Assembly: GCF_905147045.1 (NCBI RefSeq)
Contig: NC_065904.1
Location: 9,176,001 to 9,240,000 of the forward strand
Length of the DNA stretch: 64,000 bases
Source: Nymphalis io
Lineage: Eukaryota > Arthropoda > Insecta > Lepidoptera > Nymphalidae
Reading direction: 5' to 3'
The notes under the pieces were generated by a model. The model was not told the DNA's origin. It made no database searches and saw nothing but the letters and a program-made list of their open reading frames with translations. Positions 25,701 to 36,400 of the stretch are shown here, one piece after another. Numbering within the stretch: position 1 is the stretch's first letter; each line of letters begins with the position of its first letter. The position numbers and the translations under genes were made by a program.

Positions 25701-28140
25701 GATTACATAAAGAATCTCTTAATAAAAATAAATTCCAGAACCTCTTTACCTGATTAATTGCGATTCTGGTAACAATACGAGATAGCCCTTGGAAAATAGT
25801 ATGTCACAAAATTCCGGCAAAATATCTGTCTTTGTATATTCATACATAAAATTTAGCAGAAACTTTAAAAACACGCCATATTCATCAGTGTCTATAAGAT
25901 TTCGATTTTCCTTTTGGTTACATAAAAAAATAAACTAAATTAAATATACTCCTACGTGGAAGTGTATATAATATTTTAGTATCTTATATACCTTTACAAA
26001 AACTACAAGCTCTTTCATGACATTGTAAACGGAATTTCTTAATTTTGAAGAACTTTCTCTAAGCATCGTCATTTCCTGTTCATCTATTAATATTTTATGA
26101 ATGAAGTCTACTGGTTCTTTGCTTTTTTCGAATACATTTATAAGCCTATCGAAACAGTAAACACATATATAAATAATAATTAATTTAATTCTACCTTTAT
26201 TCGACAAAATTATACCGAATACTGGTGTACAATAGTTTTCTATTTATAAATTATTTGAATAACGAAAAAATATGTTAAGATGTAGGAAGAAATATTTAAA
26301 GTCCTGCATAGTATTTAAGTATTTGAAATAAAGATCTTTGAATATAATTATTTAAGAGTACTAAACATAAAAATATATATATTACTGAGAAACATAAAAA
26401 CATTAATTGTGTAGTAATAACTTAAGTCAAAATTACCTTATCGTATCAATTCCCAATTGACAAGTGATAACCAACAACATCCCCAAATCGCTTTGTCCAA
26501 CCAGAACTATATGATTTAGCCCTGACATTAGCAACACGAACCATTTATCCAATGTCTCTACCAACACTTTGGCTACACTACCTTTAAGGTCCAATTCATT
26601 TGGTTGATATGATATAAGGGCATCGAGCACTAAAGCTCCACTAAGTATAGCGTTGGGCTTATTACATATACGACTTCCTAAGTTAAAAAAGCAAGCGAGC
26701 AGTTGTTCTATGTTGTAGGCACTTTGATGGGAGAGCGTTGATGTTGTTTTGTGAGACCTGATACTGAAGAAAATTCATTTTAAACGGATATGATTGAGTG
26801 CGTATTGTTATTTCCTCCTAATCCTATCCTCTATCATTTGAAGTGTAAAACTCGTATTGGTACCAATATTGGTACCAATACGAGTTACCCTTGAATAACC
26901 TTATCTAAAAGGAACATGCGGAGCAGATTACAACTCGGAAGTGCGTTTAATGATATTTATGAGAAACTGGGGAAACAACAATGTCTGGATATAGAGTTGC
27001 TTGTTACATGGATGAAGGTGCATTCTTCAAGGCGTGACCTCTCACCAACAGCTACATCTGTTTTTAAAGAAAATGGACGATCAGGCCATTGGTGAACATC
27101 GGTTGTACCAGCTCACCCTCTGAGGCCAAGACAAAGAGAGGAAACTCTTGAAAACTATGTAGCATAGCAGACGTATAAGTATGTGTGGTTGTATGCAATC
27201 ACGAGGTTATCATTGCAGGTCGACAACACATATACATTCTTTTCAAGACCGCTTCGTCACGAGCGTATTGTATAATAGCGTATACAGATGATATATATCA
27301 ATTTCCCACTGCATATGTTTTATTAATTTGTGTAGAAGTTAGTGGATTACAGTGGCGGTTATTGATCTTCAAGAAACAAATATACAAACCCATTTAAGAG
27401 ATCGCAAATAAAATGTAGACATGTATCAACTGCATTTGAAACGTCAATGCTTGAATAATGTACAAGCGCTCTCACTACTGCAGCCAAGGCATGACTTGCA
27501 TGCTCCTCTTCAAAGAAACGATGTTCACGCCAGAGTAAGCGAATACATTGTAGTACAGATCTACAGTAAGAAGTTAAATGTGTCTATAAATGTCCCATTG
27601 CTGAGCTAAGGCCTCTCCGTTTGAGGAAAGGAGATGAAGCTTATTTTACGACGTTGTTCCATAATCCATTGCGGATTGGTTCAGATGACATGCAGATTTC
27701 CTCACGATATTTTCTATCAACGCAAACTTAGCAACTATTATTGGGCGGTAATTTAAATTACTTTTATTTATTAATGCTATAGAATCACTGAATGATTTTA
27801 TTGTACGAGGTTTCATTTATGTAATAAATAGGGTTTTTGTATATAAAAAAAGTTATTAAACGGTATGTATTCTCACTCACCGAAGAAGTAAAAAATCTAA
27901 ATTTGAAGTTGCTTCACAAAGAAACACAGTAATATCGTTGTCTAATAAATATTCGATCATTCGAGTTCTTTCATTGGAATTGCAGTCATACCTACTTATG
28001 ACTTCGATTAAATAACCGCAAGATTTATTTTGAGATTCCGTGTCCCTCGATGTCAATAGTCTTTTTATATCACACAAAGCATTTTGTCGATTGCTGGGAT
28101 TATAATTTCGACTAAAATTAGAGTTGACTAAGCTGTACAT
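19716..28140 (-). CDS. Helical-repeat (ARM-like) protein, probably meiosis inhibitor protein 1 (MEI1)-like, 887 aa, 13 exons
   Basis: Exons, 5' to 3': 28140-27881, 26763-26437, 26145-25992, 25910-25750, 25365-25242, 24212-24091, 23997-23883, 23538-23356, 22938-22689, 21938-21720, 21266-21127, 20669-20439, 20093-19716. All junctions are GT-AG and every phase agrees, giving 2664 nt from ATG to TAA. The protein is almost entirely Leu-rich amphipathic helix with no catalytic motif, signal peptide or membrane segment, as in ARM/HEAT-type scaffolds. N-terminal segments (SNLDFLLLR, VLDALISYQP) and a C-terminal SQPWTHTLIRFQL remind me of MEI1, the animal homologue of plant PRD1. MEI1 acts with the SPO11-partner machinery in forming meiotic double-strand breaks. 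That assignment is from memory and only moderate; the gene structure is much firmer. At 887 residues it is shorter than mammalian MEI1 (about 1270). It diverges from DDA1, with 664 bp between the start codons. Several introns carry SINEs. Confidence 0.8.
23582..23822 (-). repeat. Family B tRNA-derived SINE in an MEI1-like intron
   Basis: Same layout as 7369-7604, ending in AACCGGCTCGTCG. It lies between exons 7 (23997-23883) and 8 (23538-23356), in the same orientation as the gene, only 60 bases past the exon 7 donor. Confidence 0.7.
24243..24506 (+). repeat. Bm1-like SINE, plus orientation, in intron 5 of the MEI1-like gene
   Basis: Starts ACTGGTGGTAGGGCTTTGTG and ends CCTATTCTAT followed by a run of A's. 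An internal block present in the 49140 copy (about 30 bases around TTTGAAGGGTGAGTGAGCC) is deleted. Only 177 bases separate it from an oppositely oriented copy at 24684. Confidence 0.85.
24684..24873 (-). repeat. Bm1-like SINE, minus orientation, inverted partner of 24243
   Basis: A T-run, then GGTGGACGAGCATATGGGCC, ending GCCCTACCACCAGTA. A middle block including GACATTGGCATT is missing. With the plus copy it forms a large imperfect inverted repeat inside the same intron. Confidence 0.85.
25393..25660 (-). repeat. Heavily degraded family C SINE
   Basis: Blocks such as GTCCTATTGCTGGGGCTTAT, TTGGAGCTTATTTCACAAAG and CACGAGATGAATTATAAACA keep family C order. The tRNA-like head is unrecognisable. 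Confidence 0.5.
26849..26886. repeat. 38-bp perfect palindrome with no spacer
   Basis: AACTCGTATTGGTACCAAT at 26849-26867 is followed directly by its exact reverse complement at 26868-26886. Each arm contains a GGTACC. It lies in intron 1 of the MEI1-like gene, about 90 bases upstream of exon 2. Confidence 0.95.
26895..27560. other. Possible fossil DNA transposon in intron 1 of the MEI1-like gene
   Basis: This stretch is less AT-rich than the surrounding intron. Short in-frame pieces such as PLRPRQREETLEN near 27117 resemble the basic linker of transposase helix-turn-helix regions. Frames are broken throughout and no terminal repeats were found, so the call is weak. Confidence 0.25.
27585..27735 (-). 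repeat. Degraded family C SINE
   Basis: AAATGTCCCATTGCTGAGCT, GGCCTCTCCGTTTGAGGA and CATGCAGATTTCCTCACGAT keep the family C order. Confidence 0.55.
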
Positions 28141-28804
28141 TCTTATTCTTTATATAAAACTTTAAATAGCATATTTTTTAGTATAGTAATAGAGGTTAAA
28201 CTATTCAATTAAATATATATTAAGCAGAATATTTAATTAGTTCTCCCGCCAATTTTTTTTGTCTATAGGGATTAGGGCATATAGATAATAAAAATATAGC
28301 ATAATAACAATATAGTATCGGTGCACACTTGAGCACTATATATGTAAATGGCTGAGCTATCTTACAAGTAATTACAGTACTCCATGTTTTTTTAGTAGTA
28401 ACAAAGCATTAAGCAATAGCTTGTTAGCATTACATTTATTTACTAATAATTTGTAAAATATTGTACTGAAAAATTGATACATGAATAGTAAATTACTTGC
28501 AAACTATTCAAATGAAATTCATATGTATGTATATTATTCATAATACATATGACCTATTCATATGTATTTTATATCCTATAGTGTCGGTCAATATAATTGA
28601 TTAAATTATTATATTATTTTTTCAAGTCGTAGAATCAACTCAACTCGTAAGGCAACATTTAATGACAAAATGTCACTCTCATCTGGTTTGCCTTTGCTAA
28701 CTATAAGTGTGTCTTTTTATTTTTGGATTATTTAGCGTTTGTTCATTAATTAAAATTGTGGATTGCAAATTTTGCACCCTGGAATTTAATAAAATTAACT
28801 TAAG
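28141..28804. promoter_or_regulatory. Divergent promoter region, MEI1-like gene / DDA1
   Basis: 664 bp separate the two start codons. The region is AT-rich with no evident TATA box or CpG-rich core. It contains a run of related ATTCATATGTAT-type motifs at about 28515-28570. Shared regulation is only suggested by the head-to-head layout. Confidence 0.4.
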
Positions 28805-29659
28805 ATGGTAAGATTGCTATTGATTCGAACTTTATGTGTAAAATAAACTACTTTGCGAAACATACGCAATGGTACTTCACTTGTGTTTTAACATTAGGCG
28901 TTGATATTTACAGTCGGTAATGGAATTTTTGAAAGACTTGCCCTCGTACGACGTGCATAATTTTACATTATTCAACACCGACCATGGTATAAGGAATTGT
29001 TCAAAAAGACCTTCAATATATCTTCCCACCAAGGATATTCCTTCTGAACAAAGTTGAGTACACGATTTTATTCTTGTTTGAAAAATAAATTTGTTTTAAA
29101 TTATATGTTACGTACATATTGTAATTAAAACTATATTTTAATAACAAAAGAAATAATTGAGATTACATAGCTATGGAGTTATGTATGCATAAGGTTTGAA
29201 AGAAATTATGTTACAAAAGATACTCTTGTCGAAAACATTTGATATAATATGTCTTATTCTCTTTTCAGTTATTGTAACAGAAAAAACAAACATATTACTA
29301 AGATATCTACATCAGCAATGGGAGAAAAAGGTTTGAAAACTGTTTTTGACATTAGCATAATGAAGTTGATTTTAATTAAGATTTATACCTACATCAATAT
29401 CGCAAGTTATTTTCTTTAAAACTTTAAATTAATCTGTGATTTTAATTCATTAAATTAAAATAAGATTTTATATGTTTTAGGAAGTTTATTGTATGATAAC
29501 AATTAATTTTTATTTTCACTATAGTCTATTATATCAAATAACAATGTTTTATTTCAGAATAATACTTCTCCAAAGAAACGTGATCAAAGCCATATAGAAC
29601 AAAATGGAGATGAAAGTCGACCTCGTAAAAGGCCATGTTTAAACTCACCTCTAAATTGA
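28805..29659 (+). CDS. DDA1: DET1- and DDB1-associated protein 1
   Basis: DDA1 is a small cofactor of CRL4 (DDB1-CUL4) ubiquitin ligases that binds DDB1 and DET1 and modulates substrate ubiquitination. Exons: 28914-29052, 29269-29330 and 29558-29659, with a probable extra exon holding only the ATG at 28805-28807. The protein has the family signature almost unchanged: FLKDLPSYDVHNF near the N terminus, RPSIYLPTKDIPSEQ, then VTEKTNILLRYLHQQWEKK, and a basic tail with PKKRDQ and RPRKR. Total length is 101 residues with the micro-exon (MSVMEFLKD) or 98 from the internal ATG at 28920; the human protein is 102. The micro-exon is followed by GTAAGA, and the acceptor TATTTACAG lies at 28905-28913. 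The exon 1/2 donor is weak (GTTGAG). Downstream it converges on the selenophosphate synthetase gene. Confidence 0.93.
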
Positions 29660-31531
29660 TACTGTTCAAGAATCATTTAATTTGTGCTTCAAATACAGAC
29701 TATGAACTATGTAACGGTTTTGTATTAAAATTTGTAAACCACATTTTTAGGTTAAATTATACATTGATTCTCAAACACACTGGTTCAATGTTTATTAGAA
29801 AGTATTCTGCCATTTGATTGTCTTCTCTTCATGCAAAACGTTGTACATGCTACATTTTAATTTTCATTCCATACTATTTTCTAGTTACTATCTTTGTTTA
29901 TGAGGAAATGACATAAATGACCCTTAAAAATGAAAATTATTTTATTTGTAAAGCTAATTTAAGTGTGCATACTATTGATGAAAATGTGTGCAGTATATGA
30001 ATGCACATGGTACAAGGTTATATCTCTTTCCAAGTCAGGAAATGAAATATTTAGAATGTATGATAAACAGCTAAAATGTAGCTACGAAATTTATTTGTAG
30101 ATGATTGTATCAAACTAAATTTCTAGTAGGGGTGATGATTCTGTTTATAGTTTGGTGTTGTATGCTATATTTCTTTTGTTTTAAGCTCAAACTAGATAAT
30201 TTTTCAAAACCTTACATCATGTTTATTTGGAAAGTTTCACATATTTTGATTTTTTTTTAAATAATTTTTAATAACTTCTTGCACTGACTTTTCTAGATTT
30301 ATTTGTATGCAATCTCTAATTTGTTAGGAATTATATTGCTATCTTCACTTCACTTCATATGCGTAAGTTATTAAGTAGCAAGTATTTTAGGTCTGTTTGA
30401 TTGGCAATGGCTGTTTTAATAAATGATCATACTATGATGTTTATTCAATCAACCTGCTATAAATAAATCGTCTAGTTTTTGCTGTTATCATGTTTTGATA
30501 ATAGAGGTAATTAGTGGTTTTATGGCTGCTAGGCATGACACATGCCTTATTTGTCTTTGTCATATAGCCTATTAAATTATTTGGACTTAACACAATCAAA
30601 TTTAATATACATATTTCATCAAATATTTCACAGAACAGTAGGGAAACTAAACAATAGCTGTAATTATTATTTGAACAAATTTAATATTCTATATGGTGAT
30701 AATATTTTCAGATTTAAGTAATTGATACTGTCGATTTTTAAAATATCAGCAGCCAAATTTTTTGTGTTCAAACATTAGTTAAATCCACAATAGTTTATTA
30801 TATAAGTTATTTTTTTACTAATTATGTTTTAATTAGTGATCAGGATTCTTGTAGTAAAACAAGCAATAAGGTATAAGATATAAATTAAGATACATTTTAT
30901 AGCATCAGATAAAATTATTTTTTATCTTTTTCATAATTTAACAAGAACTTGTCCTGTAGTGCTGATTTTAGAATTCCATAACATGTATGACACAATACTG
31001 ATAAATATATTTAATATATAATGTTTTTCTTTTAATATGTGTAAAATACCTTAATAATAGAAACGGTTAATAATACAGAGATAATAGAATAGATATGTAG
31101 ATAAAAAGCAAATTATATTTTATGGGTAAATTGAAATGAAACTTCATAAATTGAATGAAAAATAATTTTATTCTAATCAATTATACTTATTTCACAATTT
31201 GCAGAATCAATCCACAAGCCACAATGTCGGATTGTAAAGGGTACCTAATGGAATATTTTTTCCTTATAGTTAATAGTGATATCTTACTTATATATCTAAA
31301 ACACCAAATTACTAGAACAAGCTAGTTTTCTTTCAACAATGTTTAAAAAATTCCATTTAGCCATTTTATTAAACACACAATGGCAGTAAATTGTAAAAAA
31401 AAAATACCATTTTGATACAATAGTTAAGAAAATGATCAAACCGTTTTAAAATAAAATTAAGGATTTATCCAGCTCTGAAATAACTTTAAACTATTATTAT
31501 TGTAAATGTCTCAATTTCATATGAATATAAT
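29660..31531. other. Convergent 3' UTRs of DDA1 and selenophosphate synthetase 1
   Basis: No coding potential. AATAAA-type signals are seen on plus (around 30418) and on minus (around 31160-31170 and 31364-31370). Where one transcript ends and the other begins cannot be settled from sequence; a short overlap is possible. Confidence 0.5.
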
Positions 31532-32740
31532 TTAATCTTTAGCTGGCACTTCAATGACTCGAGGTTTGTCAATAATTCTAGCAGTGCGATTGCCTTTCTC
31601 CACAATTCCAATAATCCAAGCCTGATATCCTTCTTGCTTTTCAATGTCCTTACAATATGCAGCAGCCTGTTCACGAGGCAAGCAAATTAAAAGTCCTCCA
31701 GAAGTTTCTGGTGCGTGGCCTTGTAATAGTTGGAACATATTTCCACATGCTTTAGCTACAGCCGCCATCTTTGCAATGACCGGTAAATTATGAATAACAA
31801 ATGATACTTCATTCTTTTGATGGGAAGCAAGATTTTGAGCATGTCCTAGAAGACCAAATCCAGTGACGTCAGTAGAACCATGGGCATTATACTTATGCAT
31901 AAGTCGAGCTGCAATCCGATTAAGTCTGCTCATAGAATCCATTGCACGGTGATATGCTTTTCGGACATCTTCTTCTGACACTACTAACTTAATTCTGTTC
32001 CAACGTTCAGGTTGATCAAGCCATTGATGGGCATTGACTGCAACTTGGGTACCCAAAGGTTTTGTCAGCACTAGTACATCTCCCATTACCGCATTATCTG
32101 GCACAATGTATTCATTAGGTTGACAGATAGTTGTGGCGACTCCCCCAATAGTGCACCAGGGGTTGATTACAGTTTGACCACCAGTGACAGATGTCCCTGC
32201 TTCTAACGCAGAATCTTTGAATCCTCTCATAATGAGAGGAATCACTACATCACGTTCCTTTTCAGTCATCTTAGTGGACACTCCGAGCAACATCAACATA
32301 TTGTCACATTCAGTCACACCCATCGCGTATAAGTCGCTAAGAACATTGGCACACGCGATCTTACCCATCATATAGGGATCGTCAACTAAGGGATAGAAAA
32401 AGTCAGTAGTTTGCACCAAACAGAGCCCACCATGTCTAAGCGGGGTCACCGAACAATCCAAACCGATACCGATGCGCGGAATAGCCACATGCATAAACTG
32501 GTCCTGATCTTGCTGAGAATAGTCTTGTTGCAGTGATTCAACAAGTTTAGATAGAACATCTTGTGGCACTTTACAGCTTCTTCCTTTTAAATCGGCGAAT
32601 CTCGTCAAGCGAAAACTGGCTTCCAAGTCATGAGCTACAGGATCGAATGGCCGACGCAGAGCCAATGCATTGGGGTTACCGGCCATCTCTAGTTGTGCTG
32701 CAGACAATGTATCCTGCGCTACACTAGATTGATACGACAT
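31532..32740 (-). CDS. Sps1: Selenophosphate synthetase 1, Arg-type paralogue
   Basis: Intronless 402-residue frame. The start chosen is the ATG at 32740 (MSYQSS), since the longer frame opens with TTG. It matches animal SPS1/SEPHS1 along its whole length: RPFDPVAHDLEASFRLTRF, KVPQDVLSKL, DDPYMMGKIACANVLSDLYA, GQTVINPWCTIGGVATT, TKPLGTQVAV, TDVTGFGLLGHAQN and PETSGGLLICLP. SelD-family enzymes make selenophosphate from selenide and ATP using Cys or Sec at the N-terminal Gly-rich loop. Here that site is Arg54 (codon AGA), followed by Ser55, Cys56 and Lys57. This is therefore the Arg form found in insects, which is thought not to make selenophosphate and instead to affect redox and growth. Most relatives have Gly where this has Ser55. 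Divergent from the dystrophin-family gene (712 bp) and convergent with DDA1. The lack of introns suggests an old retroposition or intron loss. Confidence 0.95.
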   Translation of the reverse strand: MSYQSSVAQDTLSAAQLEMAGNPNALALRRPFDPVAHDLEASFRLTRFADLKGRSCKVPQDVLSKLVESLQQDYSQQDQDQFMHVAIPRIGIGLDCSVTPLRHGGLCLVQTTDFFYPLVDDPYMMGKIACANVLSDLYAMGVTECDNMLMLLGVSTKMTEKERDVVIPLIMRGFKDSALEAGTSVTGGQTVINPWCTIGGVATTICQPNEYIVPDNAVMGDVLVLTKPLGTQVAVNAHQWLDQPERWNRIKLVVSEEDVRKAYHRAMDSMSRLNRIAARLMHKYNAHGSTDVTGFGLLGHAQNLASHQKNEVSFVIHNLPVIAKMAAVAKACGNMFQLLQGHAPETSGGLLICLPREQAAAYCKDIEKQEGYQAWIIGIVEKGNRTARIIDKPRVIEVPAKD

Positions 32741-33452
32741 ATTACTCACAAACAAAACAATATTTTGATGCGCTTTACGGTAAGTTTGTTAAAAATGCCG
32801 AAACCCGACACGCCGCCAAGTGACGCTTGCAAAATGGCGTCTCTTTTACAAAGAGGAAACGGGACTAAAAGTGACGTTAAAATGCGGAATTTCTATTGGT
32901 CTATAAGGGATGTAAACAAAGAAATCTTGACTACTATTGGATATATTATGTGTGACGTTTCATAAATACAAAGAGAACATACTTTTGCGTGAATATATGT
33001 TTTCTTTATAAAAATATTTGAAGAAATGTAAATAGTTCAATAATTTACAAATATAAAATTTGTTTTTTTTTTAGGTCATTTCTTTATAAGAGCTTGCAAC
33101 TTAATTTTATTAATTGTGTAGGTCCAACTTTATATTTGTCTAAGCATAACCAATATTTATCTTTGGTTTGCTGGTTTCTTATTGTAACCAATCATAACTT
33201 GTAAATGACTTTTCTCATTAGTTATTTGATCGTTCGGAATTATATGCTTTAAAATTTCATTGGATAAGACAATTACATTTTGAAAGCTTAGATTTCCACT
33301 TTTAAATATTTGTATTTTTATGGCGGTTACCCTTCCTACATATATAAGTGAAAAATTGTTTCTATGCTAAAACAATACTATCTTACAACATAAATTATTT
33401 TATGAGTATAATATGAAATAAATTGTAAAATGCAATTAATATATTAATAATA
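32741..33452. promoter_or_regulatory. Divergent promoter region, Sps1 / dystrophin-family gene
   Basis: The 200 bases next to Sps1 are GC-richer than the surroundings and hold CAAAATGGCGTC at about 32830, TGACGCTTG and TGACGTT. A second ATGGCGG is at about 33320. ATGGCG motifs resemble YY1/pho-type sites near insect housekeeping promoters. No TATA box is evident for either gene. Confidence 0.4.
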
Positions 33453-36400
33453 ATGAATACGTTAAAGTGGAAAAAAGTTGAAAATGAAGCGGGTTATCCG
33501 TGTTACATCGAGTAAGTAAAACAACTTTCACTGTTTTCATTAATCTTTATAAATTATTTCATATATATTATTTGTTCAATATTTTCAGCGAATCTAGTGG
33601 TAAGCAATGTTATGACCATCCTCAGTTCACTAAAATTATGGGTACTTTGGAGGAATACAATGAAATAAAATACAGCGCTTATCGGATAGCTTTCAAAATA
33701 TTTGCCTTACAAAGGAACCTTCAAGGTAAGCCGCAAGTTGTCGCTTAGCTCCAATTAAGGTGATTTTTAATAATACTAAAAACAAAGTTTTGATATAACG
33801 TCTGGTTCAATAATAAAAGACTAGAACAAATTAAATGCTTTCAAAAACTAATTGGAAAATATATTTTTTTTTAAAAATTGCTCATTGCATACAAATAAAA
33901 TAAAATTTTAATAGCGACAAATGGATTGTTTGTAAAAATTTTGATTTTAAGTAAATAGTCTAACAAAAACATTGCAGTGCCTCCTCTGCGCATCACTTCA
34001 GGAGTATTTGCACGACATCAACTAAGTTTATCTGAAAGTAGTCTGTCTTTGGATACTGCAGAGTTGGAAGCTGTACTCGCTGATATTTACTTTGCAGCCG
34101 AGAAGGAAGGATTGTTTACGGGAGATGTAGATTTGACTGTGGATCTCTTGATTAATTTGTTACTTAATGTTTATGATAAGTGAGTATATTATTACCATGA
34201 TGAAACATGAAAATACTAAAAAAATACACTACTTCTCTTATCATTAATACTTAAAATTATAAACATACATGTATGAATACTTTGTCTTGAGAAATCTTTT
34301 AATTTAGTTTATACCTGTTAATATAAAAATATGTAATGTAATGGAATATTTCAAAATGAATGGTTGCTATTTATTTCAAGATCTCCTCCAGACAACCTGT
34401 AGGAAAATTCGAAGTAAATGAAGATACACATATTTTTTAAATTTTCAAGTATTTTAATTATTAGTGATTTCATTTATAATAACATTAACATTTTTAAGAC
34501 ATTATTGGCTATTCTATGTTGCTACTAAATCTATAATTTTAATCTTTTCTTAATTTGATTAATATATTTTGTAATTTTTTATATAATTTTTGGGTATTTA
34601 TATCTATTATTCTAACTGGAGGAACTATATAAGTTGTTACCAGCTACATAATGTAATATGATGAATAATATTAATTTCAGGGATAGAAAAACACCAATAA
34701 AAGTGTCAGCAGCTAAAACACTTTTGATACTTTTAAGTGAAGAGACCATAGCAGAGAAATGGCTAGCTCTCGCTAATTGTTCTGCTGATCACAATGGCTG
34801 TGTATCACCTAAAAGATTGGCAGCATTGTTGGTTCATGTAATGGCCCTACCCAAGTATTTGGGCTGCCAGTGTGATTACTTACAGAGTGATGTAGATTCC
34901 TGTTTTGAAAAAGTAAGTATTGTATTCTGTTTTGAAAAAGTAAGTAAGTATTATATACGTAATGTATTTCAATTTTTTATTCGTTTTATTCTTATATTGA
35001 TAAAAAAAATATTACTACTAATTAAAAAATAAATAATAAGCAAAAAAATCTCAAATTGAAAAATGTAATTTGTCTGCATTTTAATCACAAGTAGACTAAA
35101 AAAAAAAAATCAGTTAAATGAATGTTGATCATTGTACTCGTGCTGGTCCCAGAGCGCGGGCATGCTGGGCGTGAGCGCGCGCTGCGTGTCGGCGTGGGGC
35201 GCGGCGCGCTGCAGCAGCACGCGCTGGCTGGGCGCGCTGCGCCGCGTGGCCGACAGCCGCCGCGCCGCGCACGCCGGCCTGTGCGCCGTCTGCGGGACTC
35301 CGCTCGCACAGGTCTTATTCTTGTCTCATTTCTTTGAATGGGTGCACTACAATTTAGCTTCATGTAAAGGATTCGGCAGTCTTCTTTGGCAACTGCTATG
35401 CTTGCTGTTTTAAATCCACACCTTCATATGGGTTTTTTAGGCACTTAAGTGTTCGAGGAGAAGAAAGAGGCGCAATAGGCGTCGCATAGGCGGGCCGTCC
35501 GTCAGAGCGTCACGGTAGCATGCGCAAGCGATCCCGTGGCGCTTCTCTATAAGACGAAAAGGGTACCGCTGGTTTTTTAGTGGGTATTCCGATGTTCGGG
35601 GCGAACTCGGCCCGTTGGATACCAGGCGAGGCCCACATACCCCCTACTGGTCCCGTGCGGGAAACGCGTAATGCGTTTTTCCGGCGTGAAAAAAAGTGCT
35701 CTTAAGTGCTCGATCAATGCCTTAAACAAAAAGTACCTTACTTGGCTCTTATGACACCTGTTAAGGTGGAGTGGCTTATTTCAGCTCTGTGGTACCTTCA
35801 ACATCAACCATTAAATGAAGCTGTAATTGTGAATATTAATTTGTTATATGAAAAATTCAGCATCTGTAAAAATACACATACATACATACATAAACACAAA
35901 TTAAGCACATGAAAACTTACTGATGCCCAGGTATAAACTGAGTCATCGCTTAAGAATTACATCTTCGAACCACTGGCCCATCACTGCTCAACGGCTTTCA
36001 TGGCTATTTAATTGGTTCATTGAATGTTTTGACATTTGTAAAATTTCTGCATTTATATCGACAGGTACTAAAATTCAGGTGCTCAAAATGTAGTAATGTC
36101 CTTTTCTGTGAAAATTGCTACTTATATGATAAAGATTTATCAAGTGTTTCTGGACATAAAAAGACACATTTAGTTCAAGAAATTATCGATGGAGAGGTAA
36201 GAAGACTCACTATTATTTCATTTAAAATTTTGCCATATATTTGTAGATGATGTAACATATTGCAATTTTCAGTTAACATTTGTAAATAAATAAAATTGAC
36301 CTTTTGACAAATTATCATACAAAGACTGTCAAAATGCCAAAATTATATAATAGTAATACTATTTTTAACTCTTAGATAAAAAAAGTTATGTAAAATTATT

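Noticed and set aside
32741..32755. Five-codon N-terminal extension of Sps1 starting with TTG
   Set aside because: The next ATG (32740) gives the N terminus expected of insect SPS1.
35085..35413. Arg/Cys-rich open frames on both strands over the GC-rich dah exon
   Set aside because: Produced by GC-rich codons of the real exon. Only one frame joins neighbouring exons in phase and supplies the ZZ cysteines.
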